From assembly GCA_001302245.1 (NCBI GenBank), contig LGYU01000015.1, positions 1 through 64,000 of the forward strand: a stretch of DNA of 64,000 nt. The letters run 5' to 3'. The notes under the pieces were generated by a model, which saw nothing but the letters and a program-made list of their open reading frames with translations, had not been told where the DNA came from and did not search any database. Of the stretch, positions 1-9,416 are shown piece by piece. Within the stretch, counting starts at the first letter, position 1; each line of letters begins with the position of its first letter. Made by a program: the position numbers and the translations under genes. This DNA comes from Chitinophagaceae bacterium PMP191F. Lineage in GTDB: Bacteria; Bacteroidota; Bacteroidia; Chitinophagales; Chitinophagaceae.

Positions 1-36
1 GGGGCGGGTGTCCCCCCCGCCGTTAAACACTTTTCA
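1..36. other. GC-rich hairpin at window edge
   Basis: The first 21 bases can fold with GGCGGG pairing to CCCGCC around a short loop. It lies directly before the first gene and may be the end of an upstream transcript, but no T-run follows, so this is only a possible structure. Confidence 0.25.
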
Positions 37-783
37 ATGAAACACCTGCATTTACCTGTTGCGCTTTTGTTGACGTGTTGTACAGCTTTTGCCCAAAACG
101 CAGAAGAATGGAAAGAACCCAGTAAAGAAAGCTATGCCTATCACGATATCCGCATGACCATTTCTGAGCCGCCGTACAGTCTGAAAAAAATCAAAGCGTT
201 AATTTCCAAAATAGAAATGAAAGGAGAAGAAGGTGAACCTGACAATGACCGGCTGAGCCCTTCCGTTTACAAGGCACTCTCTTTTCGTGAAAAATTTACC
301 TACAACATGCTGCATGGCGATTCTTACAGCCAGAATTGTGATGCTTCATTTCCGATACAGGACGAGCACAAAAAAATATTCGGACAATTGCCGGATGTTT
401 TTGACGAAAATGCATGGAGCGAAAGACAACTGGCATTTTTCAGAAGCAACCGGGATTCTGTAGTGAAACTGCTGAAAGAGAATATCACCCGGGATGGAAA
501 TATCGGGTTGAATTATAAACACATTCTTGTTGAGATCAATGCAAAAGAACTGGTACCGCTGATCATTGAAACGTACAATAAGAAAAAAAATGACCGCGAT
601 GTACTGACGGTATTGCTGCTGTTGATGCGCAACAATAAATACAGTGAACTGTTAACCTCCCAGACATATAAAAAGCTGTATGCTGTAAAAGACCAGTACA
701 GCGCCTTTATCAACTTCAACACTGCCAACGAAGAACTGATCATTAAAAGAGCTACCGATTTTTACAATGGCCTGGCTAAGTAA
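37..783 (+). CDS. Exported protein of unknown function
   Basis: A 248-residue protein. The first 19-20 residues form a clear signal peptide (positive start, hydrophobic core, ending CCTAFAQ), so it should be exported to the periplasm or beyond. The rest is charged and mostly helical-looking; I recognise no domain or catalytic motif. Its last 17 bases overlap the start of the FGE-like gene, so the two are probably co-transcribed and translationally coupled. Function unknown. Confidence 0.75.
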   Translation: MKHLHLPVALLLTCCTAFAQNAEEWKEPSKESYAYHDIRMTISEPPYSLKKIKALISKIEMKGEEGEPDNDRLSPSVYKALSFREKFTYNMLHGDSYSQNCDASFPIQDEHKKIFGQLPDVFDENAWSERQLAFFRSNRDSVVKLLKENITRDGNIGLNYKHILVEINAKELVPLIIETYNKKKNDRDVLTVLLLLMRNNKYSELLTSQTYKKLYAVKDQYSAFINFNTANEELIIKRATDFYNGLAK

Positions 784-1597
784 ACTGTTATGCTGTATAC
801 TATGGCTTGTACCCACGGTGTCTGTACAGGCACAACTGCATAAGTTTGTACTGGTGCCAGCCGGTACGTATACCATTGGTAAAAAGGGGCATCCTGTAAA
901 TCCGCTCCGTACAGTAACCATTGATAGTTTTCGTATAGCAACCACAGAAACTACCAATGCACAGTTTGCCGCTTTTATAGCCGCAACAGGTTATCGTACC
1001 GATGCAGAACGTATGCACAATGCCATGGTGTTTGAACCGGGACTGGATGAATTTGAGTGGCTGGAAGATTCTACTGCTTATTGGCGTTTTCCCAACGGCA
1101 TTACAAGAGGTGGTATCGACAACAAAATGGATCATCCTGTTACCTGTATCAGCTACAGTGATATTATGGCTTATTGCCGCTGGGCAAAACTGCGTTTGCC
1201 AACACTGGAAGAGTGGGAGGTAGCTTGCCGGGCCGGTTCATCGACCGATTTTTTCTTTGGAAATGACGATAAAAAGATCAGTGAATATGCCAACATCTGG
1301 CGTGGACACGATCACCGGGTAGCTGATAGTACCGATGGATATATGTACACAGCACCGGTAGCCAGTTTTGCATCCAATGCCTGGGGCCTGTATGATATGT
1401 ATGGTAACGTATTTGAATTTTGTACGGGAAAGCTGCAACCGGATGAAAGTGCATCAGTGGCACATGCACGCGGAGGATCGTGGTGGTGCAGCAGTTATGC
1501 ATGTCATTACTTCAACTCATACGATATTGGTCGGGTGAACATCCATGCCTCTTTCAGCAACCAGGGCTTCAGAACGGTATTGTTAAGTACGAAATAA
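767..1597 (+). CDS. Formylglycine-generating enzyme (SUMF1/FGE) family protein, exported
   Basis: 276 residues with a signal peptide (about residues 1-22) followed by one FGE-sulfatase domain. Family landmarks seen: VPAGTYTIG near the N-terminus, WAKLRLPTLEEWEVACRAG in the middle, WGLYDMYGNVFEF, and a C-terminal RGGSWW block ending in GFRTV. Genuine FGEs use two cysteines five residues apart after the GGS motif; here Cys241 and Cys246 keep this spacing. That allows true formylglycine generation, although most bacterial exported members have other or unknown roles. No sulfatase gene is nearby. It overlaps the preceding gene by 17 bases. Confidence 0.85.
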   Translation: MAWLSKLLCCILWLVPTVSVQAQLHKFVLVPAGTYTIGKKGHPVNPLRTVTIDSFRIATTETTNAQFAAFIAATGYRTDAERMHNAMVFEPGLDEFEWLEDSTAYWRFPNGITRGGIDNKMDHPVTCISYSDIMAYCRWAKLRLPTLEEWEVACRAGSSTDFFFGNDDKKISEYANIWRGHDHRVADSTDGYMYTAPVASFASNAWGLYDMYGNVFEFCTGKLQPDESASVAHARGGSWWCSSYACHYFNSYDIGRVNIHASFSNQGFRTVLLSTK

Positions 1598-1753
1598 AAA
1601 ATACGAAGTACGGGTATGTTGAAACCCGAAAAAGTTCTGTAATCTTACCTGCTTAGGGATTTGTTATGCCGAACGAGCGGCAGTGAAGTATGAGCGGACA
1701 TAAAAATCACAGCAGCAAACCTATCAACTGCAATTCATCACTTACAACTTTAC

Positions 1754-2782
1754 TCATCGTTCCACCTGTTTTACCAACCTCACCAGCGCGCTGCTACCTT
1801 CATTGGCAAACAATCTCGCCTCATATCTTTTATTACCCACAATGGCTACCATAAATGCCGTGTTGGGAGGAATAGAGCCAAGATTCTCAGCCACCATTAC
1901 CAATTCATTATCGTCTTGCAGATCGTCGGCCTGCAAATAAATGGTATAAGGCTGTTCGGTAAGACGAATGTTTTTATAGATCATCCTGTTATTCAGGAAC
2001 AAGGCAATAGAATCGCCATCCACTTGAGCGTTGTCATAAAAACGTAGCTCTATCTTTTTAGCTGTGATGGGAATGACCGTTTGCAGCTTTTTAGTACGTG
2101 AAGTGAATTTCTGCTCAATAGAAGGATCAGCAGGCTTTGTAGTAGTAGTGACTGGTGAAGGCGATTTAATAGCTACAGATGGCGCAACCGGGGGACTGGT
2201 TTTTACAGGAGCAGGTGCAGGCGTTGATTTCTCCGCCATTTCAATGGGCGGTGGCGCAAATGATAAATGTGCTATACTGTCAATGACAGAAGGCGTATTG
2301 GCGCCTACAAAGTAATTTTCCAGTACATAGTCCCATTCATCAGAAAAAGCTGAACGGCTGATTTTTTGTAATTGCACAATACCCTTTTCCTGTTCTCTAT
2401 CATCACGCTCTGTACTGTTACCTTCCAGCTTCATAACATTTTCACCGGGGCAATTAAAATCTGCAACTGACAACAAGGCATCTTTATTGGAAGCAAAAAA
2501 ATTGTCAGAACCTTTTCCATCCAGCAATACATCATCCCACCACACCACTGCATTCGTAACATCGTCAAAATAACCACGCACCGCAAACCGGCGGTAATGA
2601 TTTTTAGAAGTGTAATAGTAAGAAGTCCCTAACAGGCTATCGCCTTTTTTTACCAGTTTCAGCTCAGCTTTGACATTGCCTATTTTGCCTCTCCAGGCGC
2701 CTGTAATGGTTTGGGCCTGCAATGCATAAAACGAAGCAATAAAAAGCAGTATGGCAGCGGCGAACAGGCGATATAGTGTCAA
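1754..2782 (-). CDS. Exported protein with C-terminal Bacteroidota beta domain, function unknown
   Basis: About 342 residues if started at the TTG at 2782, which places a good signal peptide (LFAAAILLFIASFYALQAQ) at the N-terminus. An ATG at 2872 in the same frame would add 30 residues before it and lies almost on a -7-like element, so I prefer the internal start. An N-terminal beta-rich part (GAWRGKIG...) is followed by a Pro/Thr/Lys-rich linker. The C-terminal domain of about 100 residues has the DxAxVDGDxIxLxLN and NLGSIPPNTA motifs often seen at the ends of exported Bacteroidota proteins. Role unknown; it may bind ligand or cell wall. Confidence 0.75.
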   Translation of the reverse strand: MTLYRLFAAAILLFIASFYALQAQTITGAWRGKIGNVKAELKLVKKGDSLLGTSYYYTSKNHYRRFAVRGYFDDVTNAVVWWDDVLLDGKGSDNFFASNKDALLSVADFNCPGENVMKLEGNSTERDDREQEKGIVQLQKISRSAFSDEWDYVLENYFVGANTPSVIDSIAHLSFAPPPIEMAEKSTPAPAPVKTSPPVAPSVAIKSPSPVTTTTKPADPSIEQKFTSRTKKLQTVIPITAKKIELRFYDNAQVDGDSIALFLNNRMIYKNIRLTEQPYTIYLQADDLQDDNELVMVAENLGSIPPNTAFMVAIVGNKRYEARLFANEGSSALVRLVKQVER

Positions 2783-2923
2783 GTGATTGATTTTAAATAA
2801 AGAGTATGCACTTAAACGCAAAAATGAACCGGCTATTTTGCCCCTGCCCGTTTTTAACGGATCGTTACACAAAATTTACCCGCAAAGCTTGTCTGCCTGC
2901 TGTTTTTATAGGAAATTCATGGT

Positions 2924-3436
2924 ATGGCATATCCTACTGTTGAATTGATTGAGGGGCTGCGCAATGCCGCTGCCAACCTGAGGAATGGAGCATTTTATGC
3001 ATGGGGACATCATGGTGCCTGCAATTGCGGACAATTGCTGCAGGCTACCACTGCATGGAGTAAGGAAGAGATACTGACCTGTGCACATACTGGTGCAGGT
3101 GAGTGGACAGAAATAGCTTCCGAAGCCTGCCCGGTAACCGGAGCTCCTTTAGAAATACTACTTACCAAATTACAGCAACTGGGACTTACGCCCGTGGATA
3201 TTCATTACCTGGAATACCTGCAGGACAAAGAAGTGCTGAATCATCTGCCCGGAGGTTTTCGCTGGCTGAAACGGAATGTACGGGAAGATGTAATAGCCTA
3301 TTTTGACGCCATGGCCAACCTGCTGGAGCACCGATTGACGACTGCCAGGAAGCCATCTGTACAGCAGGCAGAAATTCCCAGACAAAACCTTGCGCAAAGA
3401 ACAACAGCCCGGCCCGCTCTTGTTGCTATATTATAA
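2924..3436 (+). CDS. Conserved hypothetical protein
   Basis: 170 residues, no signal peptide or membrane segment. The first 125 residues look like a compact folded domain with a Cys/His-containing stretch (WGHHGACNCGQL) and ACPVTGAPLE; the last 40 residues are Lys/Arg/Gln-rich and probably disordered. It is transcribed divergently from the exported beta-domain gene. The Cys-rich motifs could bind a metal, but spacing does not match a named zinc finger. Function unknown. Confidence 0.7.
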   Translation: MAYPTVELIEGLRNAAANLRNGAFYAWGHHGACNCGQLLQATTAWSKEEILTCAHTGAGEWTEIASEACPVTGAPLEILLTKLQQLGLTPVDIHYLEYLQDKEVLNHLPGGFRWLKRNVREDVIAYFDAMANLLEHRLTTARKPSVQQAEIPRQNLAQRTTARPALVAIL

Positions 3437-3542
3437 CCTGCTATCGGTTACAATTCCCGTTGTGTATTATTGCTGGGCTTATTGACAAACGGTGCCTGCA
3501 TTTACTGCATTCATTGTAATTTCAGGCATAAACTATTTGTTG

Positions 3543-6500
3543 ATGAAGCGTTTATTATACTCCTTCCTGTTACTGGCTGCAACCCCTGTGGTGGCACAGA
3601 AAAGTGAAGCCGGTTTTCTGACGGGACCCGCTATTACGCCCGACGGGCAAACCGTAATTTTTTCATTTGAGGGTGATCTGTGGAAAGTGCCTGCTGCCGG
3701 CGGACAGGCCGTGCGTATTACCGCCATGCAGGGCTATGAAACCAGTCCACGTGTTTCACCGGATGGTAAATGGATCGCCTTCACCGGGCGCCAGTATGGT
3801 AATGCCGATGTTTTTATCATTCCTGCCGAAGGTGGTGAAGTAAAACAGCTAACCTGGCATAGTGCCAATGATGAAGTGAACAGTTGGAGCTGGGATTCCA
3901 AAAGCATTTACTTTACATCAGGCCGTATGGGGCAGATCACCGGTTTTACCGTAAATCTGCAGGGCAGCACACCGCAGCGTGTATTGGGTGATTATTTCTT
4001 CCAGTTCGATCACAACCTGTTTGAGCATCCGTCAACCGGCGAAATATTCTTCAACGATACCTGGGAAAGTAGTAACCAGGTACAGCGCAAACGTTATAAG
4101 GGGCCTTTCAATCCCGAAATTCAGTCATACAATCCCAAAACAAAAAAGTATACCAAGTATACGGACTGGAAAGGAAAAGATTTTGGCGCTACGCTTGACA
4201 GAAAAGGCAATATCTATTTCATTTCAGATGAGGCCAATGGCGAGTACAACCTGTACACCTTTGTAAATGGTAAAAAAACGGCGCTCACTTCTTTTACTTC
4301 ATCCATCAAAAGCCCGGTAGTAAGTGCAGATGGCAGCAAAGTGGTATTTGAAAAAGATTACCAGTTATGGATATACGATGTTGCTTCAAAGAAAAGCAGT
4401 AAACTGGAAGTAAATATTCTGCGCAATAATGTATTACCAAAAGAAAAAGACTTTGAGGTAAGGAACAACATTTCCAATTTCGATGTTTCGCCCGACGGCA
4501 AAAAGATGGCCTTTGTATCACGCGGTGAAATTTTTGTAAGTGATGTGGAAGGCAAGTTCATCCGCCAGTTGGTACGTGGCAGTGCAGAGCGCGTAAAAGA
4601 AGTCAAATGGATGAGCGATAACAAAACCCTGTTGTTCAACCAGACTGCCGATGGTTATTTCAACCTGTTTACCGCAGCAGCCGATAACAGCGCTCCGCTG
4701 AAACAACTGACCACCGATAAAAGAAATAACCGCGCTATTGTATTGAACAAAGCAAAAACCAAAGCGGTTTACCTGAGCGGACGTGATGAAGTACGTTTAC
4801 TGGATCTGAAAACATGGGACAATAAAACCATTGTAAAAGATGAGATCTGGGCATTCCAGAATAGCAATCCAGGTTTTTCTCCCAATGATGAATATGTATT
4901 GTTCACTGCTATCCGCAATTTTGAGCAGGACATTTTTGTATACAACATCAAAGAAAATAAAACTACCAACCTTACCAAAACCGGTGTAACAGAAGCTGGT
5001 CCCCTATGGTCACCGGATGGTAAATACATCTATTTTGTTTCTTCACGCTTACGGCCAAGCTATCCGCTGGGTATGCAGAACCCGAGGGTATACCGTATGG
5101 CACTGGAAAAAATAGATGAGCCTTACCGTGCTGATAAATTTGATGAATTATTCAAGGAAGAAAAGAAAGACACCAGTAAAAAAGTGCCTCCTGCAGTACC
5201 TGCTGTTGCAACTATTTCTATTGATACCGACAAGATCATAGAAAGAGTGGAAACGGTTGGCGCGTCCGGCGGATCACAATCACTGGTTGGTGTATATAAA
5301 AGCGGAGAAAAGACCATTGTGCTGTATGGCAGCAATCATGAAGGCAGGCCTGCGTTGTTCAAAACAGTACTGGAGCCATTTGAAGTTCCTAAAACAGAAA
5401 AGATAACCGGGGCCGATGGGTTTAACTTCAGTGTTGTAGAAAATAGTGGCAAATACTATGTATTACTAAATGGCAATATTTCCAAACTAAGCCTGGATGC
5501 CAATAAAACTGATCTCATCAATGTCAGCTTCACTTTCCGCCGTAACCTGGCACAGGAATTCAGCCAGTTGTTCAATGAAGCATGGGCTTATATGGAAGAA
5601 GGTTATTATGATGAAAAATTTCATGGTCTTGACTGGAAGAAGACCAGGGAATATTATAGTAAGTTTATTCCTGCTATCAACAACAGGTCTGACCTGCGGA
5701 TATTGCTCAATGATATGTTAGGTGAGCTTAATTCATCACACCAGGGATTCTCAACGTTTGGAGATGATGAAACTATTGCATTGGCCAATCGTACCATGGA
5801 AACAGGTATTATGTTTGAAAATGCCAGTCCCTACACGGTAAAATATGTACTGAAACGTTCTGCAGCCGATAAAAAAGGTATTGATGTGCAGGCCGGTGAT
5901 GTACTGGAAAAAGTAAATGGTGAAGTAGTGGATAAGAATATCGATCGCAGCTACTATTTTACGAAGCCATCTATTGACAGGGAGATCAAACTTACCTTTA
6001 GCCGTAAAGGGCAGCCTTATGAAGTCAAGATCCATCCACAGACTTCGCTGGGTGGGAACCTGTACGATGAATGGGTGGATAAAAACCAGCAGCGTGTAGA
6101 TGAAAAAAGCAAGGGCCGCATTGCTTATGGGTATATGAAAGATATGGGTCAGGGTGAACTGGAGCAGTTCATTGTAGATATGACACAGGAGCTGAATGGT
6201 AAAGATGCTTTGATATTCGACCTGCGTTACAATACAGGCGGTAATGTTCACGATGAAGTATTGCGTTTCCTGAGCCAGCGTTCTTACCTGAACTGGAAGT
6301 ACCGTGAAGGAAAACTGACACAGCAATCCAACTTCAGCCCCAGTGATAAACCGATCGTATTACTGATCAACGAACAGTCACTGAGTGATGCTGAAATGAC
6401 CTCTGCCGGCTTCAAAGCACTGAAACTGGGTAAGATTATTGGTAACGAAACGTATCACTGGATCATCTTTACCAGCGGCGTAGGATTGGTGGATGGTTCA

Positions 6501-6668
6501 TTTGTACGTATGCCGGCCTGGGGATGCTATACCCTGGATGGTAAAGACCTGGAACAGACAGGCGTACAACCCGATATACTGGTGATCAATACGTTTGAGG
6601 ACAAGATCAATGGTCGCGATCCGCAACTGGACAGGGCAATTGAAGAAATACTGAAGCAATTGAAATAG
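3543..6668 (+). CDS. Tricorn-type protease, S41 family
   Basis: 1041 residues from the ATG at 3543, chosen because it begins a good signal peptide (MKRLLYSFLLLAATPVVAQ); the same frame is open 51 bases further upstream. Order: WD40/PD40-like beta-propeller repeats (roughly residues 25-550, repeated SPDGKxIxF motifs), a low-complexity linker, a core domain, a PDZ domain (about 750-830) and a C-terminal S41 protease domain. Probable catalytic residues by tricorn analogy: Ser732/His733 (NSSHQGF), Ser948-Asp949 (LSDAEM) and Glu1004. It probably degrades peptides in the periplasm. A strong terminator follows. Confidence 0.93.
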   Translation: MKRLLYSFLLLAATPVVAQKSEAGFLTGPAITPDGQTVIFSFEGDLWKVPAAGGQAVRITAMQGYETSPRVSPDGKWIAFTGRQYGNADVFIIPAEGGEVKQLTWHSANDEVNSWSWDSKSIYFTSGRMGQITGFTVNLQGSTPQRVLGDYFFQFDHNLFEHPSTGEIFFNDTWESSNQVQRKRYKGPFNPEIQSYNPKTKKYTKYTDWKGKDFGATLDRKGNIYFISDEANGEYNLYTFVNGKKTALTSFTSSIKSPVVSADGSKVVFEKDYQLWIYDVASKKSSKLEVNILRNNVLPKEKDFEVRNNISNFDVSPDGKKMAFVSRGEIFVSDVEGKFIRQLVRGSAERVKEVKWMSDNKTLLFNQTADGYFNLFTAAADNSAPLKQLTTDKRNNRAIVLNKAKTKAVYLSGRDEVRLLDLKTWDNKTIVKDEIWAFQNSNPGFSPNDEYVLFTAIRNFEQDIFVYNIKENKTTNLTKTGVTEAGPLWSPDGKYIYFVSSRLRPSYPLGMQNPRVYRMALEKIDEPYRADKFDELFKEEKKDTSKKVPPAVPAVATISIDTDKIIERVETVGASGGSQSLVGVYKSGEKTIVLYGSNHEGRPALFKTVLEPFEVPKTEKITGADGFNFSVVENSGKYYVLLNGNISKLSLDANKTDLINVSFTFRRNLAQEFSQLFNEAWAYMEEGYYDEKFHGLDWKKTREYYSKFIPAINNRSDLRILLNDMLGELNSSHQGFSTFGDDETIALANRTMETGIMFENASPYTVKYVLKRSAADKKGIDVQAGDVLEKVNGEVVDKNIDRSYYFTKPSIDREIKLTFSRKGQPYEVKIHPQTSLGGNLYDEWVDKNQQRVDEKSKGRIAYGYMKDMGQGELEQFIVDMTQELNGKDALIFDLRYNTGGNVHDEVLRFLSQRSYLNWKYREGKLTQQSNFSPSDKPIVLLINEQSLSDAEMTSAGFKALKLGKIIGNETYHWIIFTSGVGLVDGSFVRMPAWGCYTLDGKDLEQTGVQPDILVINTFEDKINGRDPQLDRAIEEILKQLK

Positions 6669-6684
6669 AAAACACTGCATTTTC

Positions 6685-6721
6685 AAAAAAGGTCATGCTG
6701 CAAAACGGCATGACCTTTTTT
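6685..6721. terminator. Bidirectional-looking intrinsic terminator
   Basis: A perfect 8-bp stem (GGTCATGC / GCATGACC) with a 9-base loop, preceded by six A and followed by five T. It lies 17 bases after the tricorn protease stop. Confidence 0.85.
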
Positions 6722-6759
6722 AATGTATAAAACGGTGTAATTTGTGGAACGAACAGCGC

Positions 6760-7458
6760 ATGAATCCTCTAAGCACCATATTATACAGGAACAGGGAAAG
6801 CTTTCACCCCGTAGTAGCTTTCAATCCGGCAACCGACAAATTGCTGCCGCTTGATTTTACGGCCGCCAACACAACCCTGACAGCGGAGATCATTAACGAT
6901 ACTTCCCGGTTCGGTCAATACATTCAACAGCAATTGCAGATAGCAGGTGCACGTTATGGCATTGGTGGTTATGATGAGCACCGCACTATTTACAACAGAA
7001 GTACGGTGTTTGATGGAAAACCGGGAGAAGAACCGCGCAGGCTGCACCTGGGTATTGATATCTGGGGAGCGGCAGGTACACCGGTTTATGCTTTTATGGG
7101 TGGCATGGTGCACAGTGTTGCTTTTAATGACCAATTTGGTGATTATGGCGCCACCATGGTATTGCTGCATCAGTTAGACGGCATGCCGTTTTATACTTTA
7201 TATGGACACATCAGTCTGGCCGATATCCAGGGCATGTCTGCAGGACAGTATGTTATCCGTGGACAGGAAATTGCCCATTTCGGACAGCCTCATGAAAACG
7301 GGCAATGGCCGCCGCACCTGCATTTCCAGGTAATTATAAACATGGAGTTGAAGCAGGGCGATTATCCCGGTGTGTGCAAATATTCCGAAAGAGAAAAATA
7401 TCTTGATAATTGTCCTGATCCCGACGCTATCCTGCATCTCAACCGGTATATCAGGTAA
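6760..7458 (+). CDS. M23 (LytM-like) metallopeptidase family protein
   Basis: 232 residues from the ATG at 6760 (a TTG at 6742 is also in frame). No signal peptide is visible. The M23 metal site is present: HLGID (first His and Asp) and HLHF in the PPHLHFQ block, plus the YGHIS motif. The wording around the site (GQPHENGQWPPHLHFQ) resembles the M23 module found inside large phosphotransferase-M23-aminotransferase proteins more than typical exported cell-wall hydrolases. A cytoplasmic role, not murein cleavage, is therefore possible. Confidence 0.85.
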   Translation: MNPLSTILYRNRESFHPVVAFNPATDKLLPLDFTAANTTLTAEIINDTSRFGQYIQQQLQIAGARYGIGGYDEHRTIYNRSTVFDGKPGEEPRRLHLGIDIWGAAGTPVYAFMGGMVHSVAFNDQFGDYGATMVLLHQLDGMPFYTLYGHISLADIQGMSAGQYVIRGQEIAHFGQPHENGQWPPHLHFQVIINMELKQGDYPGVCKYSEREKYLDNCPDPDAILHLNRYIR

Positions 7459-7476
7459 AGAGCTGCATAGAAAATG

Positions 7477-7773
7477 CTATTCCCCGGTTAAGCAAAAATC
7501 CACTATTGTTTTCCATTCTTCTGCAAGTGTACAGGCCGGACGTTTGCGTTCGGCGCGACGGTACCAGTAATCTGCATTCCAGGTATCGCCTTCTTTACGA
7601 TGCAGGTAAGCATGTATCCATGCTGCAATGGTATTCGTTTTGAGGTCCTGTATCAGTGAATGCGCCTGTTCCCAGTTGTTATTGGCATCATACCACAATG
7701 CCTGCAGGTAAATGCTGCTGTCTGCGGGAGGTTTACCCTGTGCAAAACTGGCTTCAAATGTTTCTATGGTCAT
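7477..7773 (-). CDS. Small conserved hypothetical protein
   Basis: 98 residues, rich in Trp and aromatic residues, with two helical hairpin-like segments (ALWYDANNNWEQAH, ADYWYRRAERKRP) that resemble a short TPR-like or SEL1-like fold. It ends 19 bases from the convergent M23 gene. No signal peptide. It looks genuine because the reading frame is compact and well biased, but I cannot assign a function. Confidence 0.65.
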   Translation of the reverse strand: MTIETFEASFAQGKPPADSSIYLQALWYDANNNWEQAHSLIQDLKTNTIAAWIHAYLHRKEGDTWNADYWYRRAERKRPACTLAEEWKTIVDFCLTGE

Positions 7774-7886
7774 AGTAAAATTTCAAAGGCCTGTAGCATT
7801 AAAGGTAAACACTTTCCCCGCCACAACCGGCTAAACCGGTTCACAACAGTGATTGCTCTATATATTGAAATGTGATTGCATGCAGG

Positions 7887-8786
7887 CTACTGGTTAGCAT
7901 TGTATACGGCGGCAAACACTTTTGCAAAATCGGCAGGTTGTACATTGTCTGTGGCAACAGAAGGATGACGGTAATAATCTTCTGTCATGCTACCCGCCTG
8001 CAATACATTACCAAGATCAACATATCCCTGGGCCATAATGGCAGGTAAACCCGCTTGCAGTAAGGCATCTGCCAGTTGTTCATTGGTAAATTGTACCCAT
8101 TGCAAATCCGGTTTGCCAATAGCAGCGCCGATGGCAGCAGCAATTTCACCGGTACCGGTTTCTGCACTTACAACATACTGTACGGCATGACCAGTGAAGG
8201 TTGGATGCAGCAATTGTGATGCTGCAGCGGCAGCAATATCGGTTGTATCTGCAATCGGGAACTTACCTGCCGGCAAATCGAAATTGCTGCCTATAATACC
8301 CGCTTGTTTTACCAGGCCAACACTACCCAACAAATTGTAATAGAAATAAGCAGGACGCAGGAACAGGATATTGGTCTCTGTTAATGTTTTCAGTATTGTT
8401 TCTGCATGGTATAACCCGGACACAGGACCCGCTCCTTCGGGCAAATGAGCGCCCATGCTGCTGAGTACTACTGCCTGTTTAACGGCATTGGTTTTAATGG
8501 CCGTAGCATAATTGGTAGCAATAGCATCAAAATAATCATACAGATTTTTTACGGCAGAGAAGTCGGGTGGAAACATCAGGTATACGCCATCAGCACCGGC
8601 AAAAGCAGTGGTTAAGAATTGTACATCACTAACAGATCCGACAGCTGTTTTGGCTCCTGCAGCAGCAAGTTCAGCAAGATTATTTTCATTGCGGCCAATA
8701 ACGGTTACTGAATGTCCTGCTTTTAATAATTGCAGCGCAAGTGGTTTTGAAATGTGACCGGCGCCACCGGTAATTATGTAATTCAT
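7887..8786 (-). CDS. NmrA-like NAD(P)-binding oxidoreductase (atypical SDR)
   Basis: 299 residues. The N-terminus carries the Rossmann dinucleotide-binding motif GGAGHISKPLALQLL, followed by VIGRN typical of NADP binding. The rest fits the NmrA/QOR2-like family of NAD(P)-dependent reductases or redox sensors acting in the cytoplasm. It lies downstream of, and in the same direction as, a MarR regulator, and a perfect 14-bp palindrome sits 21 bases before its start. Control by that regulator is likely. The substrate is unknown; quinone or electrophile reduction is plausible. Confidence 0.87.
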   Translation of the reverse strand: MNYIITGGAGHISKPLALQLLKAGHSVTVIGRNENNLAELAAAGAKTAVGSVSDVQFLTTAFAGADGVYLMFPPDFSAVKNLYDYFDAIATNYATAIKTNAVKQAVVLSSMGAHLPEGAGPVSGLYHAETILKTLTETNILFLRPAYFYYNLLGSVGLVKQAGIIGSNFDLPAGKFPIADTTDIAAAAASQLLHPTFTGHAVQYVVSAETGTGEIAAAIGAAIGKPDLQWVQFTNEQLADALLQAGLPAIMAQGYVDLGNVLQAGSMTEDYYRHPSVATDNVQPADFAKVFAAVYNANQ

Positions 8787-8807
8787 AATGTGTATTTGGT
8801 TTTCATT

Positions 8808-8821
8808 TTTGTATATACAAA
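8808..8821. promoter_or_regulatory. Probable MarR operator upstream of the NmrA-like gene
   Basis: Perfect palindrome TTTGTATATACAAA, 21 bases before the reductase start. An almost identical site (arms TTTGTA/TACAAA, different 2-bp centre) lies before the marR gene. Confidence 0.7.
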
Positions 8822-8838
8822 TATTAATGCAAAAAAAA

Positions 8839-9267
8839 TTAACCTTTTAGTTTATCGGCTATTTTCACCATGTTATCTACCATTGTTCTGCATTCTCTTT
8901 CACCCAGTATCTTTTCGTAGGTAGTATAAAATTCATCCCGGCATGCCAGCAAAGTTGGATGCAGACCTTTGCTTTTGGCAGTAGGATATACATTGGTGGT
9001 TTTACCTTCCATTACCCGCACTACCATTTTTTTATCTTCCAGTTTTTCAATCAAACGGGTAATGGTAGAGGGAGATAGGTGTAATTGTTCGCTCAATGCA
9101 CCGGGCTGAATACCGGGATTGTCAATCACCAGCATCAGCAGATAAGCGTGACTGGGCGAAAGATCAACCCGTTTCCAGCTTTCACTGGCCAGCTTTTCTA
9201 CTTTACGTGCCAGCGCACTGGTTACAAAGTACAGACATTGATGATATGTGCTGTCTGAAGTTTTCAT
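8839..9267 (-). CDS. MarR family transcriptional regulator
   Basis: 142 residues with the winged helix-turn-helix of MarR: LSEQLHLSPSTITRLIEKLEDKKMVVR, with the wing following at about residues 85-95. Cysteines occur at residues 11, 109 and 126; the N-terminal one is placed as in some redox-sensing MarR proteins, though this is only suggestive. It precedes the NmrA-like reductase in the same direction. Matching palindromes before both genes point to autoregulation and control of the reductase. The start lies only 8 bases after a -7 element, so the mRNA may be nearly leaderless. Confidence 0.9.
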   Translation of the reverse strand: MKTSDSTYHQCLYFVTSALARKVEKLASESWKRVDLSPSHAYLLMLVIDNPGIQPGALSEQLHLSPSTITRLIEKLEDKKMVVRVMEGKTTNVYPTAKSKGLHPTLLACRDEFYTTYEKILGERECRTMVDNMVKIADKLKG

Positions 9268-9275
9268 TTACAGGA

Positions 9276-9308
9276 CAAAGGTAAGATTATTTTGTTTGTA
9301 TGTACAAA
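9276..9308 (-). promoter_or_regulatory. marR promoter with overlapping operator
   Basis: Reading the minus strand: a -7 element TACCTTTG (9283-9276) with a TTTG -33 element 21 bases upstream. The palindrome TTTGTATGTACAAA (9295-9308) covers that -33 region, so a bound MarR dimer would block its own promoter. Confidence 0.65.
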
Positions 9309-9381
9309 TAAAATGTAAAAATTATCCCAAAGCCAAAAACCGGCCGGTTGTATAAAATGTACATGCATGGTTTTACTGACT

Positions 9382-9389
9382 TACTTTTG
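9382..9389 (+). promoter_or_regulatory. -7 promoter element of ruvB
   Basis: TACTTTTG matches the Bacteroidota -7 consensus TAnnTTTG and lies 27 bases before the chosen ruvB ATG. This supports the ATG at 9417 over the upstream in-frame ATG at 9348, which would precede the transcription start. Confidence 0.55.
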
Positions 9390-9416
9390 TGTAGCTTTAC
9401 AAAGCTCCGAATAAGA

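Noticed and set aside
3492-3542. Extended start of the tricorn protease
   Set aside because: The upstream 17 codons precede a complete signal peptide beginning at 3543 and are not needed.
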